In this document: positions 51,976 through 61,983 of the stretch, one piece after another
Layout of the letters: each line of letters opens with the position of its first letter
Numbering within the stretch: the first letter of the stretch is position 1
NCBI GenBank assembly: GCA_947499555.1
Contig: CANMOU010000001.1
Location: 248,001 to 312,000 of the forward strand
Length of the DNA stretch: 64,000 bases
Origin: an uncultured Roseovarius sp.
GTDB taxonomy: Bacteria; Pseudomonadota; Alphaproteobacteria; Rhodobacterales; Rhodobacteraceae
Reading direction: 5' to 3'
Position numbers and translations under genes: made by a program
The notes under the pieces: model-generated
Database searches by the model: none
Seen by the model: only the letters and a program-made list of their open reading frames with translations
Told to the model about the DNA's origin: nothing

Positions 51976-53337
51976 CTACTTTCGTCTGTTGGCCCGTTTG
52001 GCGGCCGAGATGATATCCTGGGCACGTCGCCAACCGGCAGAACCCTGTGGAAGTATGTCGGATGCACGCCTCGCATGGATTTCTGCATCTTTCAAGCGAT
52101 TGACCAGCGCATAGCGCTCGGCCGTGACCACAGAGGCCATGCCCCGGTTGCCAAGCTGCGCATGGGCGGTTGCCAGATCGCGCAGAAGACGCGGGTCATT
52201 GCCGTCCGAGGCGCGCGCCGCTTCGAGCAGTTTAAGGGCCTGCTTCGTCTGCCCCTGCGCAAGCAATGCCCGTCCGTAAGAGCCCTTTATCAGGGCGTTT
52301 TTCGGCGCAAGTTGGGCGGCGCGGCCATAGGCATTCACAGCCGCCCCAAACTGACGGCTTTCCATCAGGATCTGCCCCTTCAATTCATAGTAAAACGGGT
52401 CATTGGGGTTGCTGGCAAGGGCCTTGTCAATAAGCGACAAGGCCCGGTTGAGATTGGAGCGCCGGTGCCAGGCCACGGCCTCGCGCATGGCCTTGATATC
52501 GGCGTAACCGGATTCGCCGGCCCGGTTCAGCGTCCATTTCGGCGCGCGTTGAAAGGCCGAAAGCTTGCCCTTGGCGCGCATGAACCAGTATCTTGCCGCC
52601 TTGTTCTCGGCCGTTGCGCGCCCGGCATAAGCCTGGCTTAGCCGCTGGACAGTGCGGTAGCGATCTTGCGACAGGGGGTGCGTGCGCGCGTAGGGGTCCT
52701 GACGCGCGGCCGAAAGAACCTCCTGGCCTCGGAAAATTTCGAGAACCCGGAGCGCGCCGGTTGTGTCGATGCCCGCTTCGGCCAGATATCGCAGGCCGCT
52801 TTGATCGGCGGCGTTTTCCTCGGCACGGGTGTGCACGAAGAAAAGCCTTTGGGCAGTATTCTGGGCCCCAAGCGCGACCGCACCGGCGGCCTCGGCCCCG
52901 CCACCTGCGGCAATGGCTGCCATCGCGGCCAGCGCAGAGCCAATCCCGGCTGCCGTGCGAGCATTGCGCAGATTGATCGGCCTGCGTGTCAGGTGACCAT
53001 TGGTGATATGGGCCGCCTCATGCGCGATCACCGATTGCAGCATCTCGGGCGTCTCCATTTTCTGGATGAGGCCGGAATGCAGGAAGATATGATTGCGATC
53101 TATGACAAAGGCGTTGAGCGAGCCATCGTCGATCACCAGGATCTTGATGCCCGCTGTGCCTAGTCCGGCAGCTCTCAGAACTGGGGCAGCAAGCTCTTTA
53201 AGCGCATGTTCGATATCGGGATCACGCAGGATGGTTTGCGCCCTGGCCGGCAGCGCAAGCATCACGGACAGCAGCGTGCTCAGGACCAGAAATCTGCAGA
53301 AATGTGCGAGAGACATTGACGGCGTCGCGCTTTCCAA
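51976..53337 (-). CDS. M48 metalloprotease with TPR domain (BepA type)
   Basis: About 453 residues. Signal peptide ending LPARAQ, so periplasmic. The zinc motif is HEAAH with the third ligand in EENAADQSGLRYL. The C-terminal half holds helical TPR-type repeats (LNRALSLIDKALASNPNDPFYYELKGQ; AYGRAAQLAPKNALIKGSYG). BepA-type proteins degrade or help assemble misfolded outer-membrane proteins. The start is either the TTG at 53337, which has AGAAGG upstream, or the ATG 21 bp inside. It is divergent from the aminotransferase gene. Confidence 0.93.
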   Translation of the reverse strand: MESATPSMSLAHFCRFLVLSTLLSVMLALPARAQTILRDPDIEHALKELAAPVLRAAGLGTAGIKILVIDDGSLNAFVIDRNHIFLHSGLIQKMETPEMLQSVIAHEAAHITNGHLTRRPINLRNARTAAGIGSALAAMAAIAAGGGAEAAGAVALGAQNTAQRLFFVHTRAEENAADQSGLRYLAEAGIDTTGALRVLEIFRGQEVLSAARQDPYARTHPLSQDRYRTVQRLSQAYAGRATAENKAARYWFMRAKGKLSAFQRAPKWTLNRAGESGYADIKAMREAVAWHRRSNLNRALSLIDKALASNPNDPFYYELKGQILMESRQFGAAVNAYGRAAQLAPKNALIKGSYGRALLAQGQTKQALKLLEAARASDGNDPRLLRDLATAHAQLGNRGMASVVTAERYALVNRLKDAEIHARRASDILPQGSAGWRRAQDIISAAKRANRRK

Positions 53338-53379
53338 GTGAAACCCTTCTGTAGTTAGCGGAAGTCTACGGGGAAGCCC

Positions 53380-54534
53380 ATGCGAAACTCAACCCGGTCA
53401 AAGGTCGATCCCTTTATCGTGATGGATGTCATGGAAGCCGCCCGCAAGGCAGAAGAGGCAGGGCGGCACATCATGCACATGGAAGTGGGTCAGCCCGGGA
53501 CGCCCGCACCGCAAGGCGCGCTGCAAGCCCTGAGCCGGGCCATGAAGGATAACGCGATGGGCTACACGGTGGCTTTGGGCTTGCCCAAGCTGCGGGCGCG
53601 TGTCGCAAAGCTTTATGGCGAGTGGTATGACGTTGATCTTTCGCCTGAACGCGTGGTCATCACACCGGGGTCATCGGGGGCATTCATCCTTGCTTTCTCG
53701 GCCCTCTTTGACACCGGTGCCCGGGTTGGCATTGGCGCGCCGGGCTATCCCAGCTACCGGCAGATTCTGAAATCGCTTGGGCTGACCCCGGTCGATATCG
53801 AGACCGCGGCAGAAAATCGCCTGCAGCCGGTGTCGGGTGATCTCAAGGACCTCAATCTCGATGGTTTGATGGTCGCAAGCCCGGCGAATCCAACCGGCAC
53901 GATGCTGGACCGTGCCGCGCTCGAAGCTTTGATGATGGCCGCCGCCGAACAGGAGGCGAGCTTCATCAGCGACGAGATTTACCACGGCATTGAGTATGAG
54001 GCGAAAGCCGTCAGCGCGTTGGAGATCTGTGACGAAGCTTACGTGATCAACTCTTTTTCGAAGTATTTCTCGATGACGGGCTGGCGCGTGGGTTGGATGG
54101 TGGTGCCCGAATCTCATGTTCGCGTGGTCGAGCGTCTGGCGCAAAATCTCTTTATCTGTCCGCCACATGCCAGTCAGGTTGCAGCCCTTGCAGCCCTTGA
54201 TTGCAATGAAGAGCTTGAGGCCAACATGGCCGTTTACCGCGCCAATCGCACCTTGATGCTGGACGGTCTGCCCAAGGCCGGTTTCGACCGGATCGCGCCA
54301 CCTGACGGGGCCTTCTATGTTTACGCGGATGTCAGCCATCTGACGAATGACAGCCGGGCCTTCGCGGCTGAGATCCTCGAGAAAGCAGGCGTGGCAGTGA
54401 CACCGGGGCTCGATTTTGATCCAAAGCGCGGGGCAGGGACGCTGCGATTTTCCTATGCGCGCTCCACCGAAGATATCGAAGAGGGTCTTGCGCGCCTGAA
54501 GGCCTTTATGGACGCGCGGTCGCACCAAGATTGA
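53380..54534 (+). CDS. PLP-dependent class I/II aminotransferase
   Basis: 384 residues. The PLP Lys is in NSFSKYFSMTGWRVGW; AGQP-like MEVGQPGTPAPQ opens the fold; NPTGT and SDEIYHG are the usual substrate and PLP contacts. It is of the aspartate-aminotransferase-like group, with many possible amino acid substrates. GGGGAAG precedes the ATG. It is followed by the cell-wall amidase gene, with no evident functional link. Confidence 0.93.
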   Translation: MRNSTRSKVDPFIVMDVMEAARKAEEAGRHIMHMEVGQPGTPAPQGALQALSRAMKDNAMGYTVALGLPKLRARVAKLYGEWYDVDLSPERVVITPGSSGAFILAFSALFDTGARVGIGAPGYPSYRQILKSLGLTPVDIETAAENRLQPVSGDLKDLNLDGLMVASPANPTGTMLDRAALEALMMAAAEQEASFISDEIYHGIEYEAKAVSALEICDEAYVINSFSKYFSMTGWRVGWMVVPESHVRVVERLAQNLFICPPHASQVAALAALDCNEELEANMAVYRANRTLMLDGLPKAGFDRIAPPDGAFYVYADVSHLTNDSRAFAAEILEKAGVAVTPGLDFDPKRGAGTLRFSYARSTEDIEEGLARLKAFMDARSHQD

Positions 54535-54598
54535 GTGGGCAATCGGCGACGGCTGGTGTAAGCTGTGGCAAAACCAACCCGAATGGCAGGCGAGCAGA

Positions 54599-55816
54599 AT
54601 GATCCGGTTGATACTGGTATGTGTCTTGACGCTTTGGGCGTCATTGGCGAATGCGCAGGCCTTTAGCGGCCTGGCGCGGTTTGAACCATCGGGTTCAGAG
54701 ATCACCGACACATCGGGTGGTCTGCAAATGACCCTCAGACTGTCGCAGGGCGTGCCATGGCGTGTCTTCACGCTGCAAGGCCCGCCGCGCCTTGTACTTG
54801 ATTTTCGCGAAGTGGACTGGCGCGATGCTACAGCCGAAGACCTTGATCGCTCTGACCGGGCGGTTGCCGTGCGGATGGGCGGGTTTCGCCCCGGCTGGAC
54901 ACGTATGGTGGTCGATTTGGCCGGACCTTACGGCGTTGCAGGCGCGGATATGACGATAGACGCCGACAGCGGCGCGGCGCTCTTGTCGATTGTGCTTGAA
55001 GAGATGGAGGCGGAAGCTTTTGCCGCACATGCCGGTGCGCCGCCGCTTCCTGGCTGGGAAGTCACCGGAACGACGACAAAGGCCGATATTCGGCCGCGTC
55101 AAAGAGGCGAAAGCCCGCTTGTCGTGGTGATTGACCCCGGCCATGGAGGGATCGATCCCGGGGCAGAGCAGGGCGGGCTCAACGAAAAAGAACTGATGCT
55201 GACCTTTGCCAAGGAATTGCAGGACCTGTTGCTGCGGGCAGGCGGCTTTGAGGTGATCCTGACTCGTGATGATGACCGGTTCATCTCTCTTGAGGCCCGT
55301 GTCGCCCTGGCGCATCAGGTTCAGGCAGACCTGTTCATCTCTTTGCATGCGGACGCGCTAAGCGAAGGACGGGCCAACGGCGCGACGGTATATACTTTGT
55401 CGGATAGCGCCTCGGACAAGGCTTCGGCGGCGCTGGCGGAAAGGCACGACCGGGCGGATCTTTTGTCTGGCATCGACCTCACCGGCAGTGACGATGTGGT
55501 GGCCGATGTTCTGATGGACCTGGCGCGACAGGAAACCCAGCCGCGCGCCGAGGAACTGGCCAAAACACTCAAATCCGGCATTGCCGAACGGGGATTGCCG
55601 CTTAATTCCCGCCCTTTGCGGTCCGCTGGGTTCTCGGTACTCAAATCACCGGATATTCCGTCTGTCCTGTTTGAGCTGGGTTTTCTGTCCTCCGAACGCG
55701 ACCGCACGAATATCTCGGATCCTGCATGGCGGACAGAGATGGCCAAGGCGGTGGTCGAGGCAATACAGGCCTGGCAGCTATCCGATGCCGCACAGGCAGA
55801 TCTGGTGCGGCAATGA
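54599..55816 (+). CDS. N-acetylmuramoyl-L-alanine amidase with AMIN domain
   Basis: 405 residues. Signal peptide MIRLILVCVLTLWASLANAQ. Residues ~25-135 are the AMIN domain, which targets the septum (LRLSQGVPWRVFTLQGPPRL). Residues ~175-395 are Amidase_3, with zinc and catalytic residues in VIDPGHGGIDPGA, NEKEL, SLHADA and ELGFLS. It cuts the amide between MurNAc and the peptide during daughter-cell separation (AmiC type). PBP1A follows 88 bp downstream, an arrangement common in this order. Confidence 0.94.
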   Translation: MIRLILVCVLTLWASLANAQAFSGLARFEPSGSEITDTSGGLQMTLRLSQGVPWRVFTLQGPPRLVLDFREVDWRDATAEDLDRSDRAVAVRMGGFRPGWTRMVVDLAGPYGVAGADMTIDADSGAALLSIVLEEMEAEAFAAHAGAPPLPGWEVTGTTTKADIRPRQRGESPLVVVIDPGHGGIDPGAEQGGLNEKELMLTFAKELQDLLLRAGGFEVILTRDDDRFISLEARVALAHQVQADLFISLHADALSEGRANGATVYTLSDSASDKASAALAERHDRADLLSGIDLTGSDDVVADVLMDLARQETQPRAEELAKTLKSGIAERGLPLNSRPLRSAGFSVLKSPDIPSVLFELGFLSSERDRTNISDPAWRTEMAKAVVEAIQAWQLSDAAQADLVRQ

Positions 55817-55904
55817 CCCGCCCGCGAGGAACCTGAGCCGACTTGTGTTTTGACGCTGTAAATACAGATGCCTATATGGATATGAAACCAAAGGATATTC
55901 AGAC

Positions 55905-58424
55905 GTGTTGAGACTGATCCTAAGCTTTTTTGGTACTATTTTCAGCCTGGTGACGCTGGGCGTGGTTGTTGTTGCGCTTAGCATCGGGGCTGTGTTCCAT
56001 GTTTATGGCCGTGATCTTCCAAGTCACGAGTCGCTGGCCAATTACGCGCCGCCGACGATCAGCCGCATCTATTCCGGCGAAGGCGAGATCATGGACGAGT
56101 TCGCCCGCGAACGTCGTCTGTTTACGCCCGCCGAGGATATTCCCGATCTGGTCAAACAAGCCTTCATCTCGGCGGAGGACAAGAATTTCTACCAGCATCA
56201 GGGGTATGATGCGCGGGGCATCGCGGCGGCCATGGTTGAAGCCGTGCAGTCGCGTGGTCAGACTGTCCGTGGTGCGTCGACCATCACGCAGCAGGTTATG
56301 AAAAACTTCCTTCTGTCAGGTGACCGGCGGATTGAGCGGAAGATCAAGGAGATCATTCTTGCCACCCGGATTGAAGGCACGTTGGACAAAGAGGAAATCC
56401 TTGAGCTTTATCTCAATGAAATCTTCCTTGGTCAGAATTCTTACGGCGTCGCGGCGGCGGCGCAGACCTATTTCAACAAATCCCTCCGGGAGCTTGCACC
56501 ACATGAGGCGGCGTTTCTGGCGTCTATGCCGAAAGCCCCGTCTGATTTTCATCCCGTCCGTCAGAAGGACCGGTTGAAACAACGTCGCGATTTCGTTCTC
56601 GAAGAGATGTATGAGAACGGCTACCTCGATAAGGCGACCTATGAGGCAGAAGTCGAAGCGCCGCTTCTGTCTGTCCAGAACGGTGATTTTGAGCCGTTTT
56701 CGGCCCAGTTGCCGCCACGGGATTACTTCACCGATGAAATTCGCCGCCAGCTGAGCCGCGATTTTGGTGAAGGGGAGTTCTTCACTGGCGGCCTGACGGT
56801 CCGTGCAACGATCGACCATGATTTGCAGGCCGAGGCGGCCGAGGCTCTGCGCCGTCAGCTTGAGAATTACGACCGTGCACAGGGCAAATGGCGCGGCACC
56901 GAGATCATTTTGCCGGAAGAGGCTCTTGCATCGGAAGAAAGCTGGCGTGCCGCACTTGAGGCTGCGGATGCGGCGCGTGATATCGTGCTTGACGGGCCAT
57001 GGTTCCCGGCGGTGATCCTGGAGATCGGTGATCAGCAGATGCGCATCGGCGTGGACCGCATCCGCGAATCCGAAGCCGAGCCGCAGATCGTGCCGCGCAA
57101 GGACATCGGCTGGTTGCCCGGGAATTTCCAGCAGACCTTTAAGAAGGGCGAAGTGGTCTATGTCCGAAGGCTGCTCAATGAGGATGGCAGCTTTGCCCGC
57201 TGGAGCCTGCGCCAGGTGCCCGAGGTGCAGGGTGGCTTCGTGGCAATGGACGTCAATACCGGCCGGGTGCTGGCGATGCAGGGCGGGTTTTCCTACCAGC
57301 ATTCGGTCTTTAACCGCGCCACTCAGGCGTTGCGGCAGCCCGGCTCAAGCTTCAAACCCTTCGTGTATGCCGCGGCCCTCGATAGCGGGTATTCCCCCGC
57401 CACAATCATCGTCGACGCACCGATTGAAATCGACACACCCCAGGGCCTGTGGCGACCCAAAAACTCGTCGAACAGATTTTATGGGCCAACACCCCTTCGG
57501 ACCGGGATTGAGCAATCGCGGAACCTGATGACCATTCGCCTTGCACAAGAGGTTGGCATGGACACGGTGGCCTATTACGCCGAGCGCTTTGGCGTTTATG
57601 ACAATATGGGGCCGTTCCTTGCCAATTCGCTGGGTTCGGAAGAGACGACGCTTTACAAAATGGTGTCGGCCTATGCGATGTTCGCCAACGGCGGTGAGCA
57701 AGTGCGCCCCACACTTGTTGACCGGGTGCAGGATCGGTACGGCAAGACGGTTTATCGCCATGATCCGCGAAACTGCGAGGAATGCGATGACCCCGGCATC
57801 GCGCCGGATTTGTCACCCAAGATCACCTCTGACCGTCGTCGTGTGATGGATCCGGTCACGGCCTATCAGATCACCTCGATGATGCAGGGCGTGGTGGATC
57901 GTGGTACCGCTGCGGGGGCCATCAACCTGCCCATTCCGATTGCGGGCAAGACCGGCACGACCAATGATGCGCGCGATGTCTGGTTTGTGGGTTTTTCCTC
58001 GACGATCGCCGCGGGCTGTTACATCGGCCACGACCAGCCGCGCGGTCTTGGACCAAACGCGTTTGGCTCGACGATGTGTGGGCCCGTGTTCCAGGCCTTC
58101 ATGTCCAAAGCCGTCGAGAAATACGGCGGCAAAAGCTTTGAGGTGCCCGAGGAATGCGAGTTCATCAATATCGACCGCTACACCGGCGCACGCCTGCCCC
58201 AGGGGACCTATGGGGATTATGTCGTGCCGGAATGTTTCCGCGCAGGCGAAGAGGCCATCTTTGGCCTGCTCTTTGATGGCGGGTTCGGAATGGGCAGCGA
58301 TTTCGACCTCTTTGAGGCCGGCGAGACCGAACAGGTTCGCGAAGTCACCACCTCGACCGGCGGCACAGCCCAGGTGGGCGAGAAATCAAGCTTCGGCAAC
58401 CTCAGTTCCGGTGGGCTTTATTGA
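55905..58424 (+). CDS. mrcA: Penicillin-binding protein 1A (bifunctional transglycosylase/transpeptidase)
   Basis: 839 residues. Residues ~5-30 are the membrane anchor. The transglycosylase domain has the catalytic Glu in SAEDKNFYQHQG and the motif GASTITQQ. After an insert (~300-410, OB-like PBP1A-specific part) comes the transpeptidase: S481-x-x-K484 in GSSFKP, SRN in EQSRNLM, and K682-T-G-T. It polymerises and crosslinks peptidoglycan on the periplasmic side. The start is GTG with AAAGGA 9 nt upstream. It follows the amidase gene. Confidence 0.96.
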   Translation: MLRLILSFFGTIFSLVTLGVVVVALSIGAVFHVYGRDLPSHESLANYAPPTISRIYSGEGEIMDEFARERRLFTPAEDIPDLVKQAFISAEDKNFYQHQGYDARGIAAAMVEAVQSRGQTVRGASTITQQVMKNFLLSGDRRIERKIKEIILATRIEGTLDKEEILELYLNEIFLGQNSYGVAAAAQTYFNKSLRELAPHEAAFLASMPKAPSDFHPVRQKDRLKQRRDFVLEEMYENGYLDKATYEAEVEAPLLSVQNGDFEPFSAQLPPRDYFTDEIRRQLSRDFGEGEFFTGGLTVRATIDHDLQAEAAEALRRQLENYDRAQGKWRGTEIILPEEALASEESWRAALEAADAARDIVLDGPWFPAVILEIGDQQMRIGVDRIRESEAEPQIVPRKDIGWLPGNFQQTFKKGEVVYVRRLLNEDGSFARWSLRQVPEVQGGFVAMDVNTGRVLAMQGGFSYQHSVFNRATQALRQPGSSFKPFVYAAALDSGYSPATIIVDAPIEIDTPQGLWRPKNSSNRFYGPTPLRTGIEQSRNLMTIRLAQEVGMDTVAYYAERFGVYDNMGPFLANSLGSEETTLYKMVSAYAMFANGGEQVRPTLVDRVQDRYGKTVYRHDPRNCEECDDPGIAPDLSPKITSDRRRVMDPVTAYQITSMMQGVVDRGTAAGAINLPIPIAGKTGTTNDARDVWFVGFSSTIAAGCYIGHDQPRGLGPNAFGSTMCGPVFQAFMSKAVEKYGGKSFEVPEECEFINIDRYTGARLPQGTYGDYVVPECFRAGEEAIFGLLFDGGFGMGSDFDLFEAGETEQVREVTTSTGGTAQVGEKSSFGNLSSGGLY

Positions 58425-58541
58425 TCCTGAACGGGCGGCGCGGATGTCGGGCGGAAACCGGTAGCTGCACTGCACCCTTTATCTTGTCGTGCAACCCGAC
58501 GCTTGCTATCACCCTGCCTTGAGCAGACCAAGGACTTCCCC

Positions 58542-59672
58542 ATGCGCGCCGAGATACAAACGCTTGTCTCTGAGATCGAGAATTCGCTGGACTTGTTGCG
58601 CCAGCGGATGGGCTGGGAGACGGTCCAGCATCGTCTGGAAGAATTCAACGCGCGGGTAGAAGACCCCAACCTGTGGGATGATCCCGCCAAGGCGCAGGCG
58701 CTTATGCGTGAACGTCAGGCGCTGGTCGATGCGCTGGAGACCCATGACAGCATCAAGGCCAATCTGGAAGACAACACCGGCCTCATCGAACTTGGCGAGA
58801 TTGAAGAGGATGACGAGGTGGTGAGCGAGGCGGAAAACGCCCTGCGTGCCCTTGCCAAGAAGGCTGCGGCCAAAGAGCTGGAAGCGCTTTTGAACGGCGA
58901 GGCGGATGCGAATGACACCTTCCTTGAGATCAACGCAGGCGCGGGCGGTACCGAGAGCTGTGATTGGGCGTCGATGCTGGCGCGGATGTATGTCCGGTGG
59001 GCAGAGGCGAAGGGATACACCGTCGAGCTTCAGTCAGAACAGGCAGGCGACGAGGCGGGCATCAAATCGGCGGCCTACAAGATTTCAGGGCACAACGCCT
59101 ATGGCTGGCTGAAATCGGAATCCGGCGTGCATCGCCTTGTGCGTATTTCGCCTTTTGATTCTGCTGCCAAACGCCACACGTCTTTCACCTCGGTATGGGT
59201 CTACCCGGTTGTGGACGACAATATCGAGATTGACGTAAATCCAAGCGATATTCGCGTCGACACCTACCGCAGTTCCGGTGCGGGGGGGCAACATGTCAAC
59301 AAGACCGACTCGGCGGTGCGCATCACCCACCATCCGACAGGCATTGTCGTGACAAGCTCGGAGAAGTCGCAGCACCAGAATCGCGATATCGCCATGAAAG
59401 CGCTGAAGTCGCGGCTCTACCAGCTGGAACTCGACAAGCGCAACCAGGCCATCAACGAGGCGCATGAGGCCAAAGGCGACGCGGGCTGGGGCAACCAGAT
59501 CCGGTCTTATGTGCTGCAGCCTTACCAGATGGTCAAAGACCTGCGCACCGGGCATGAGACCTCTGACACCAAGGGCGTTCTGGACGGAGACCTTGATCCG
59601 TTCATGGCGGCCACCTTGGCCATGGATGTCAGCGGCAAAAGTCGGGCCGAAGCGCAAGGCGATGATGCATAA
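58542..59672 (+). CDS. prfB: Peptide chain release factor 2
   Basis: 376 residues. Recognises UGA and UAA and releases the finished chain. The GGQ motif is in [16 protein letters not shown]. The stop-codon tripeptide SPF is in [13 protein letters not shown], which marks RF2 rather than RF1 (PxT). The reading frame is continuous, without the UGA frameshift of E. coli prfB. The start at 58542 has AAGGA 8 nt upstream; an alternative 13 codons earlier is less likely. Confidence 0.96.
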   Translation: MRAEIQTLVSEIENSLDLLRQRMGWETVQHRLEEFNARVEDPNLWDDPAKAQALMRERQALVDALETHDSIKANLEDNTGLIELGEIEEDDEVVSEAENALRALAKKAAAKELEALLNGEADANDTFLEINAGAGGTESCDWASMLARMYVRWAEAKGYTVELQSEQAGDEAGIKSAAYKISGHNAYGWLKSESGVHRLVRISPFDSAAKRHTSFTSVWVYPVVDDNIEIDVNPSDIRVDTYRSSGAGGQHVNKTDSAVRITHHPTGIVVTSSEKSQHQNRDIAMKALKSRLYQLELDKRNQAINEAHEAKGDAGWGNQIRSYVLQPYQMVKDLRTGHETSDTKGVLDGDLDPFMAATLAMDVSGKSRAEAQGDDA

Positions 59673-59704
59673 CTGCAGCTCTGACGGCGTGCGAGGGGGG
59701 CAAT

Positions 59705-61114
59705 ATGTCTGATCCATTGAAGCTTACCGCCACAGAACAAGCCGCTGCGATCCAAAGCGGTGCAATGACTGCCGAAACCCTGATGCAGGCCACTTTGGCG
59801 CGTATCGAAGAGGTCAATCCCACCCTCAACGCCATTGTCTCGATGGGCGACAATGACAGCCTTCTGGCCAAGGCACGCGCGGCAGATGGGGAAGCGCCAA
59901 AAGGTCCGTTGCACGGTCTGCCCATCGCGATCAAGGATCTGGTCGACGCGAAGGGCTATCCGACCTCTCAAGGCTCGCCTGCCTTTGCAGGACATATGCC
60001 GGATGCCGACAGCCCTTATGTGGCGCTTCTGCGCGCGGCAGGCGCAATCATTATCGGCAAGACCAACACGCCGGAATTCGGACTTGGCAGCCACACTTAC
60101 AACCCGGTGCATGGCACGACGGCCAATCCCTATGACACGACGCGCAGCTGCGGTGGATCTTCTGGAGGGGCCGCGGTGGCTTTGGCCACGCAGATGCTGT
60201 CAATCGCCGATGGATCGGACATGATGGGCAGCCTGCGCAATCCGGCGGGATGGAACAATGTCTATGGCATGCGCCCAAGCTGGGGACGGGTGCCTGATGA
60301 CGCAGGTGGCGACATGTTCCTGCACCGTATTTCCACGAACGGTCCGATGGCGCGCACGCCGCAGGATCTGGCGTTGCTGCTGGATGTGATGTCGGGGCCG
60401 GGCGATCATGCGCCCTATGCTCAGGGGTTTGCGGCTGTGGGCACGCCAAAATCCCAGGCGAAAGGCAAGCGCATTGCCTGGCTTGGCGACTGGTCGGGCG
60501 CCTGGCCGTTCGAGGACGGTATTTTGGATCTGTGCCAGACGGCGGTTGAAAGACTTGCGGATTGCGGCGCAACAGTTGAGGCGATTGAGGCACCCTTTGA
60601 CAGTGACCGGCTCTGGCAAAGCTGGACCACCTTGCGCAGCTGGTCGATGGCGGCTTCGCTGGGTGCGGTGCTTGATGATCCGGCGACGCATAATCAACTC
60701 AAGCCCGAGGCGGTTTGGGAAATCGAAGAGGGCAGAAGGCTTTCGGGACTTGATGTGCATCACGCCAGCGAAATCCGCTCGGATTGGTACAGGACCGCCG
60801 CGCAACTTTTGCAGGACTATGACGCGCTTGCGCTGCCGACGGCCCAGATCTGGCCGTTTCCGATGGAAAACACCTGGCCACGCGAAATCGCCGGACGCAA
60901 GATGGACACGTATCATCGCTGGATGGAAGTGATGATCCCGGTCAGCCTTGCAGGCCTGCCCGCCGTGGCTGTGCCAGCCGGATTTGGCGCAAATGGCCTG
61001 CCGATGGGGGTTCAGCTCGTGGGCGCGCACGGGACGGATGCAAATATGCTCGACCTTGCCGCGGCCTATCACGAGGTCACGCTCTGGCCACAGATCCGCC
61101 CGCCCGTTCTTTGA
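59705..61114 (+). CDS. Amidase-signature family enzyme
   Basis: 469 residues. The Ser-cisSer-Lys triad is seen: Lys in PIAIKDLVDAKG, cis-Ser in CGGSSGGAAVALA, and the nucleophile in SDMMGSLRNPAG. The family hydrolyses amides, including aryl-amides, nicotinamide and D-amino-acid amides; it is not GatA, because the usual GDTGGSIRQPA is changed and gatB/gatC are not near. GAGGGGG stands 5 nt before the ATG. It follows prfB by 32 bp and precedes a DUF2189 gene. Confidence 0.92.
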   Translation: MSDPLKLTATEQAAAIQSGAMTAETLMQATLARIEEVNPTLNAIVSMGDNDSLLAKARAADGEAPKGPLHGLPIAIKDLVDAKGYPTSQGSPAFAGHMPDADSPYVALLRAAGAIIIGKTNTPEFGLGSHTYNPVHGTTANPYDTTRSCGGSSGGAAVALATQMLSIADGSDMMGSLRNPAGWNNVYGMRPSWGRVPDDAGGDMFLHRISTNGPMARTPQDLALLLDVMSGPGDHAPYAQGFAAVGTPKSQAKGKRIAWLGDWSGAWPFEDGILDLCQTAVERLADCGATVEAIEAPFDSDRLWQSWTTLRSWSMAASLGAVLDDPATHNQLKPEAVWEIEEGRRLSGLDVHHASEIRSDWYRTAAQLLQDYDALALPTAQIWPFPMENTWPREIAGRKMDTYHRWMEVMIPVSLAGLPAVAVPAGFGANGLPMGVQLVGAHGTDANMLDLAAAYHEVTLWPQIRPPVL

Positions 61115-61170
61115 GATTCTGCTTTGCGCTCGTTGCTTGCCCGGCTTAGGCTATGATCCGGGAGGCGGAG

Positions 61171-61977
61171 ATGACCGAAACACGACCATTGGGCGTGCCT
61201 GCTTTGGGTTCCGTGACATTTGGGATGCTGGGGCTCGCGCTAAGCCACGCGTGGCAGGATATCAGGCAGGCGCCGGGCTATGCCGTTATCTTTGCGGGCG
61301 TCTATGTCGCCATCGGGTGGTTCATGGTCTGGATCACCTACGTGACCGGGCACAGTTACTGGCTTGTCTTCGCGGCGGTAGGCTTTCCGCTGATCGGGCC
61401 ATTCGCGGCTGTCGGCCTTTATGAGGTCAGCCACCGGCTTGAAAGGTGCATGTCGCTGACACCGAAAGAGATTTTTGGCGTGATCTTCGATCAACGTCAC
61501 CGCCAGCTGCCGTCTATCAGCGCGGTGATCATCGTCATGTTCCTCTTCTGGTTCTTCGTGGGTCACATGATTTTCGCGCTTTTCCTGGGCTTTTCAACCA
61601 TGACCAACGTGTCGTCGTCCTACGAGGTCTATTTCACTCAGGATGGTCTGATAATGTTGGGGTCTGGCACAATCGTCGGCGCGGTTTTTGCGCTGGTGCT
61701 GTACATGATCACGGTGATTGCCTTGCCGCTCTTGCTGGATCGCGAGGTGGATTTCGTAACGGCGATGATCACCAGCGTGCAGGTGGTTCTGCAAAATCCG
61801 GTGCCGATGCTTTTGTGGGGCTTGATGATCGCAGCGCTGACATTTCTGGCGATGCTGCCGGCGTTTCTAGGCCTTTTTGTCGTCCTGCCTTTGCTTGGCC
61901 ACGCGACATGGCATCTCTATCGCCAGATTGTCGAGGCCGGTGCGCCGGAAAGCGTTGGTACAGAAGCCAAGGCCTGA
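61171..61977 (+). CDS. DUF2189 family integral membrane protein (paralogue of 20168-20986)
   Basis: 268 residues with about six membrane helices: YAVIFAGVYVAIGWFMVWITY, LVFAAVGFPLIGPF, ISAVIIVMFLFWFFVG and others. It shares GFPLIGPFAAVGLYEVSHRLE, LLLDREVDFVTAMITS and HATWHLYRQ with the first copy. GGGAGG 5 nt before the ATG at 61171 sets the start. Role unknown. Confidence 0.87.
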   Translation: MTETRPLGVPALGSVTFGMLGLALSHAWQDIRQAPGYAVIFAGVYVAIGWFMVWITYVTGHSYWLVFAAVGFPLIGPFAAVGLYEVSHRLERCMSLTPKEIFGVIFDQRHRQLPSISAVIIVMFLFWFFVGHMIFALFLGFSTMTNVSSSYEVYFTQDGLIMLGSGTIVGAVFALVLYMITVIALPLLLDREVDFVTAMITSVQVVLQNPVPMLLWGLMIAALTFLAMLPAFLGLFVVLPLLGHATWHLYRQIVEAGAPESVGTEAKA

Positions 61978-61983
61978 GCCAGC

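Noticed and set aside
58503-58700. Programmed frameshift in prfB
   Set aside because: The reading frame is continuous from the start through the conserved N-terminus, with no in-frame UGA as in E. coli.
59705-61114. Reading the amidase as GatA of the Glu-tRNA amidotransferase
   Set aside because: The nucleophile region differs from GatA and no gatB or gatC is adjacent; only the general amidase-signature assignment is kept.
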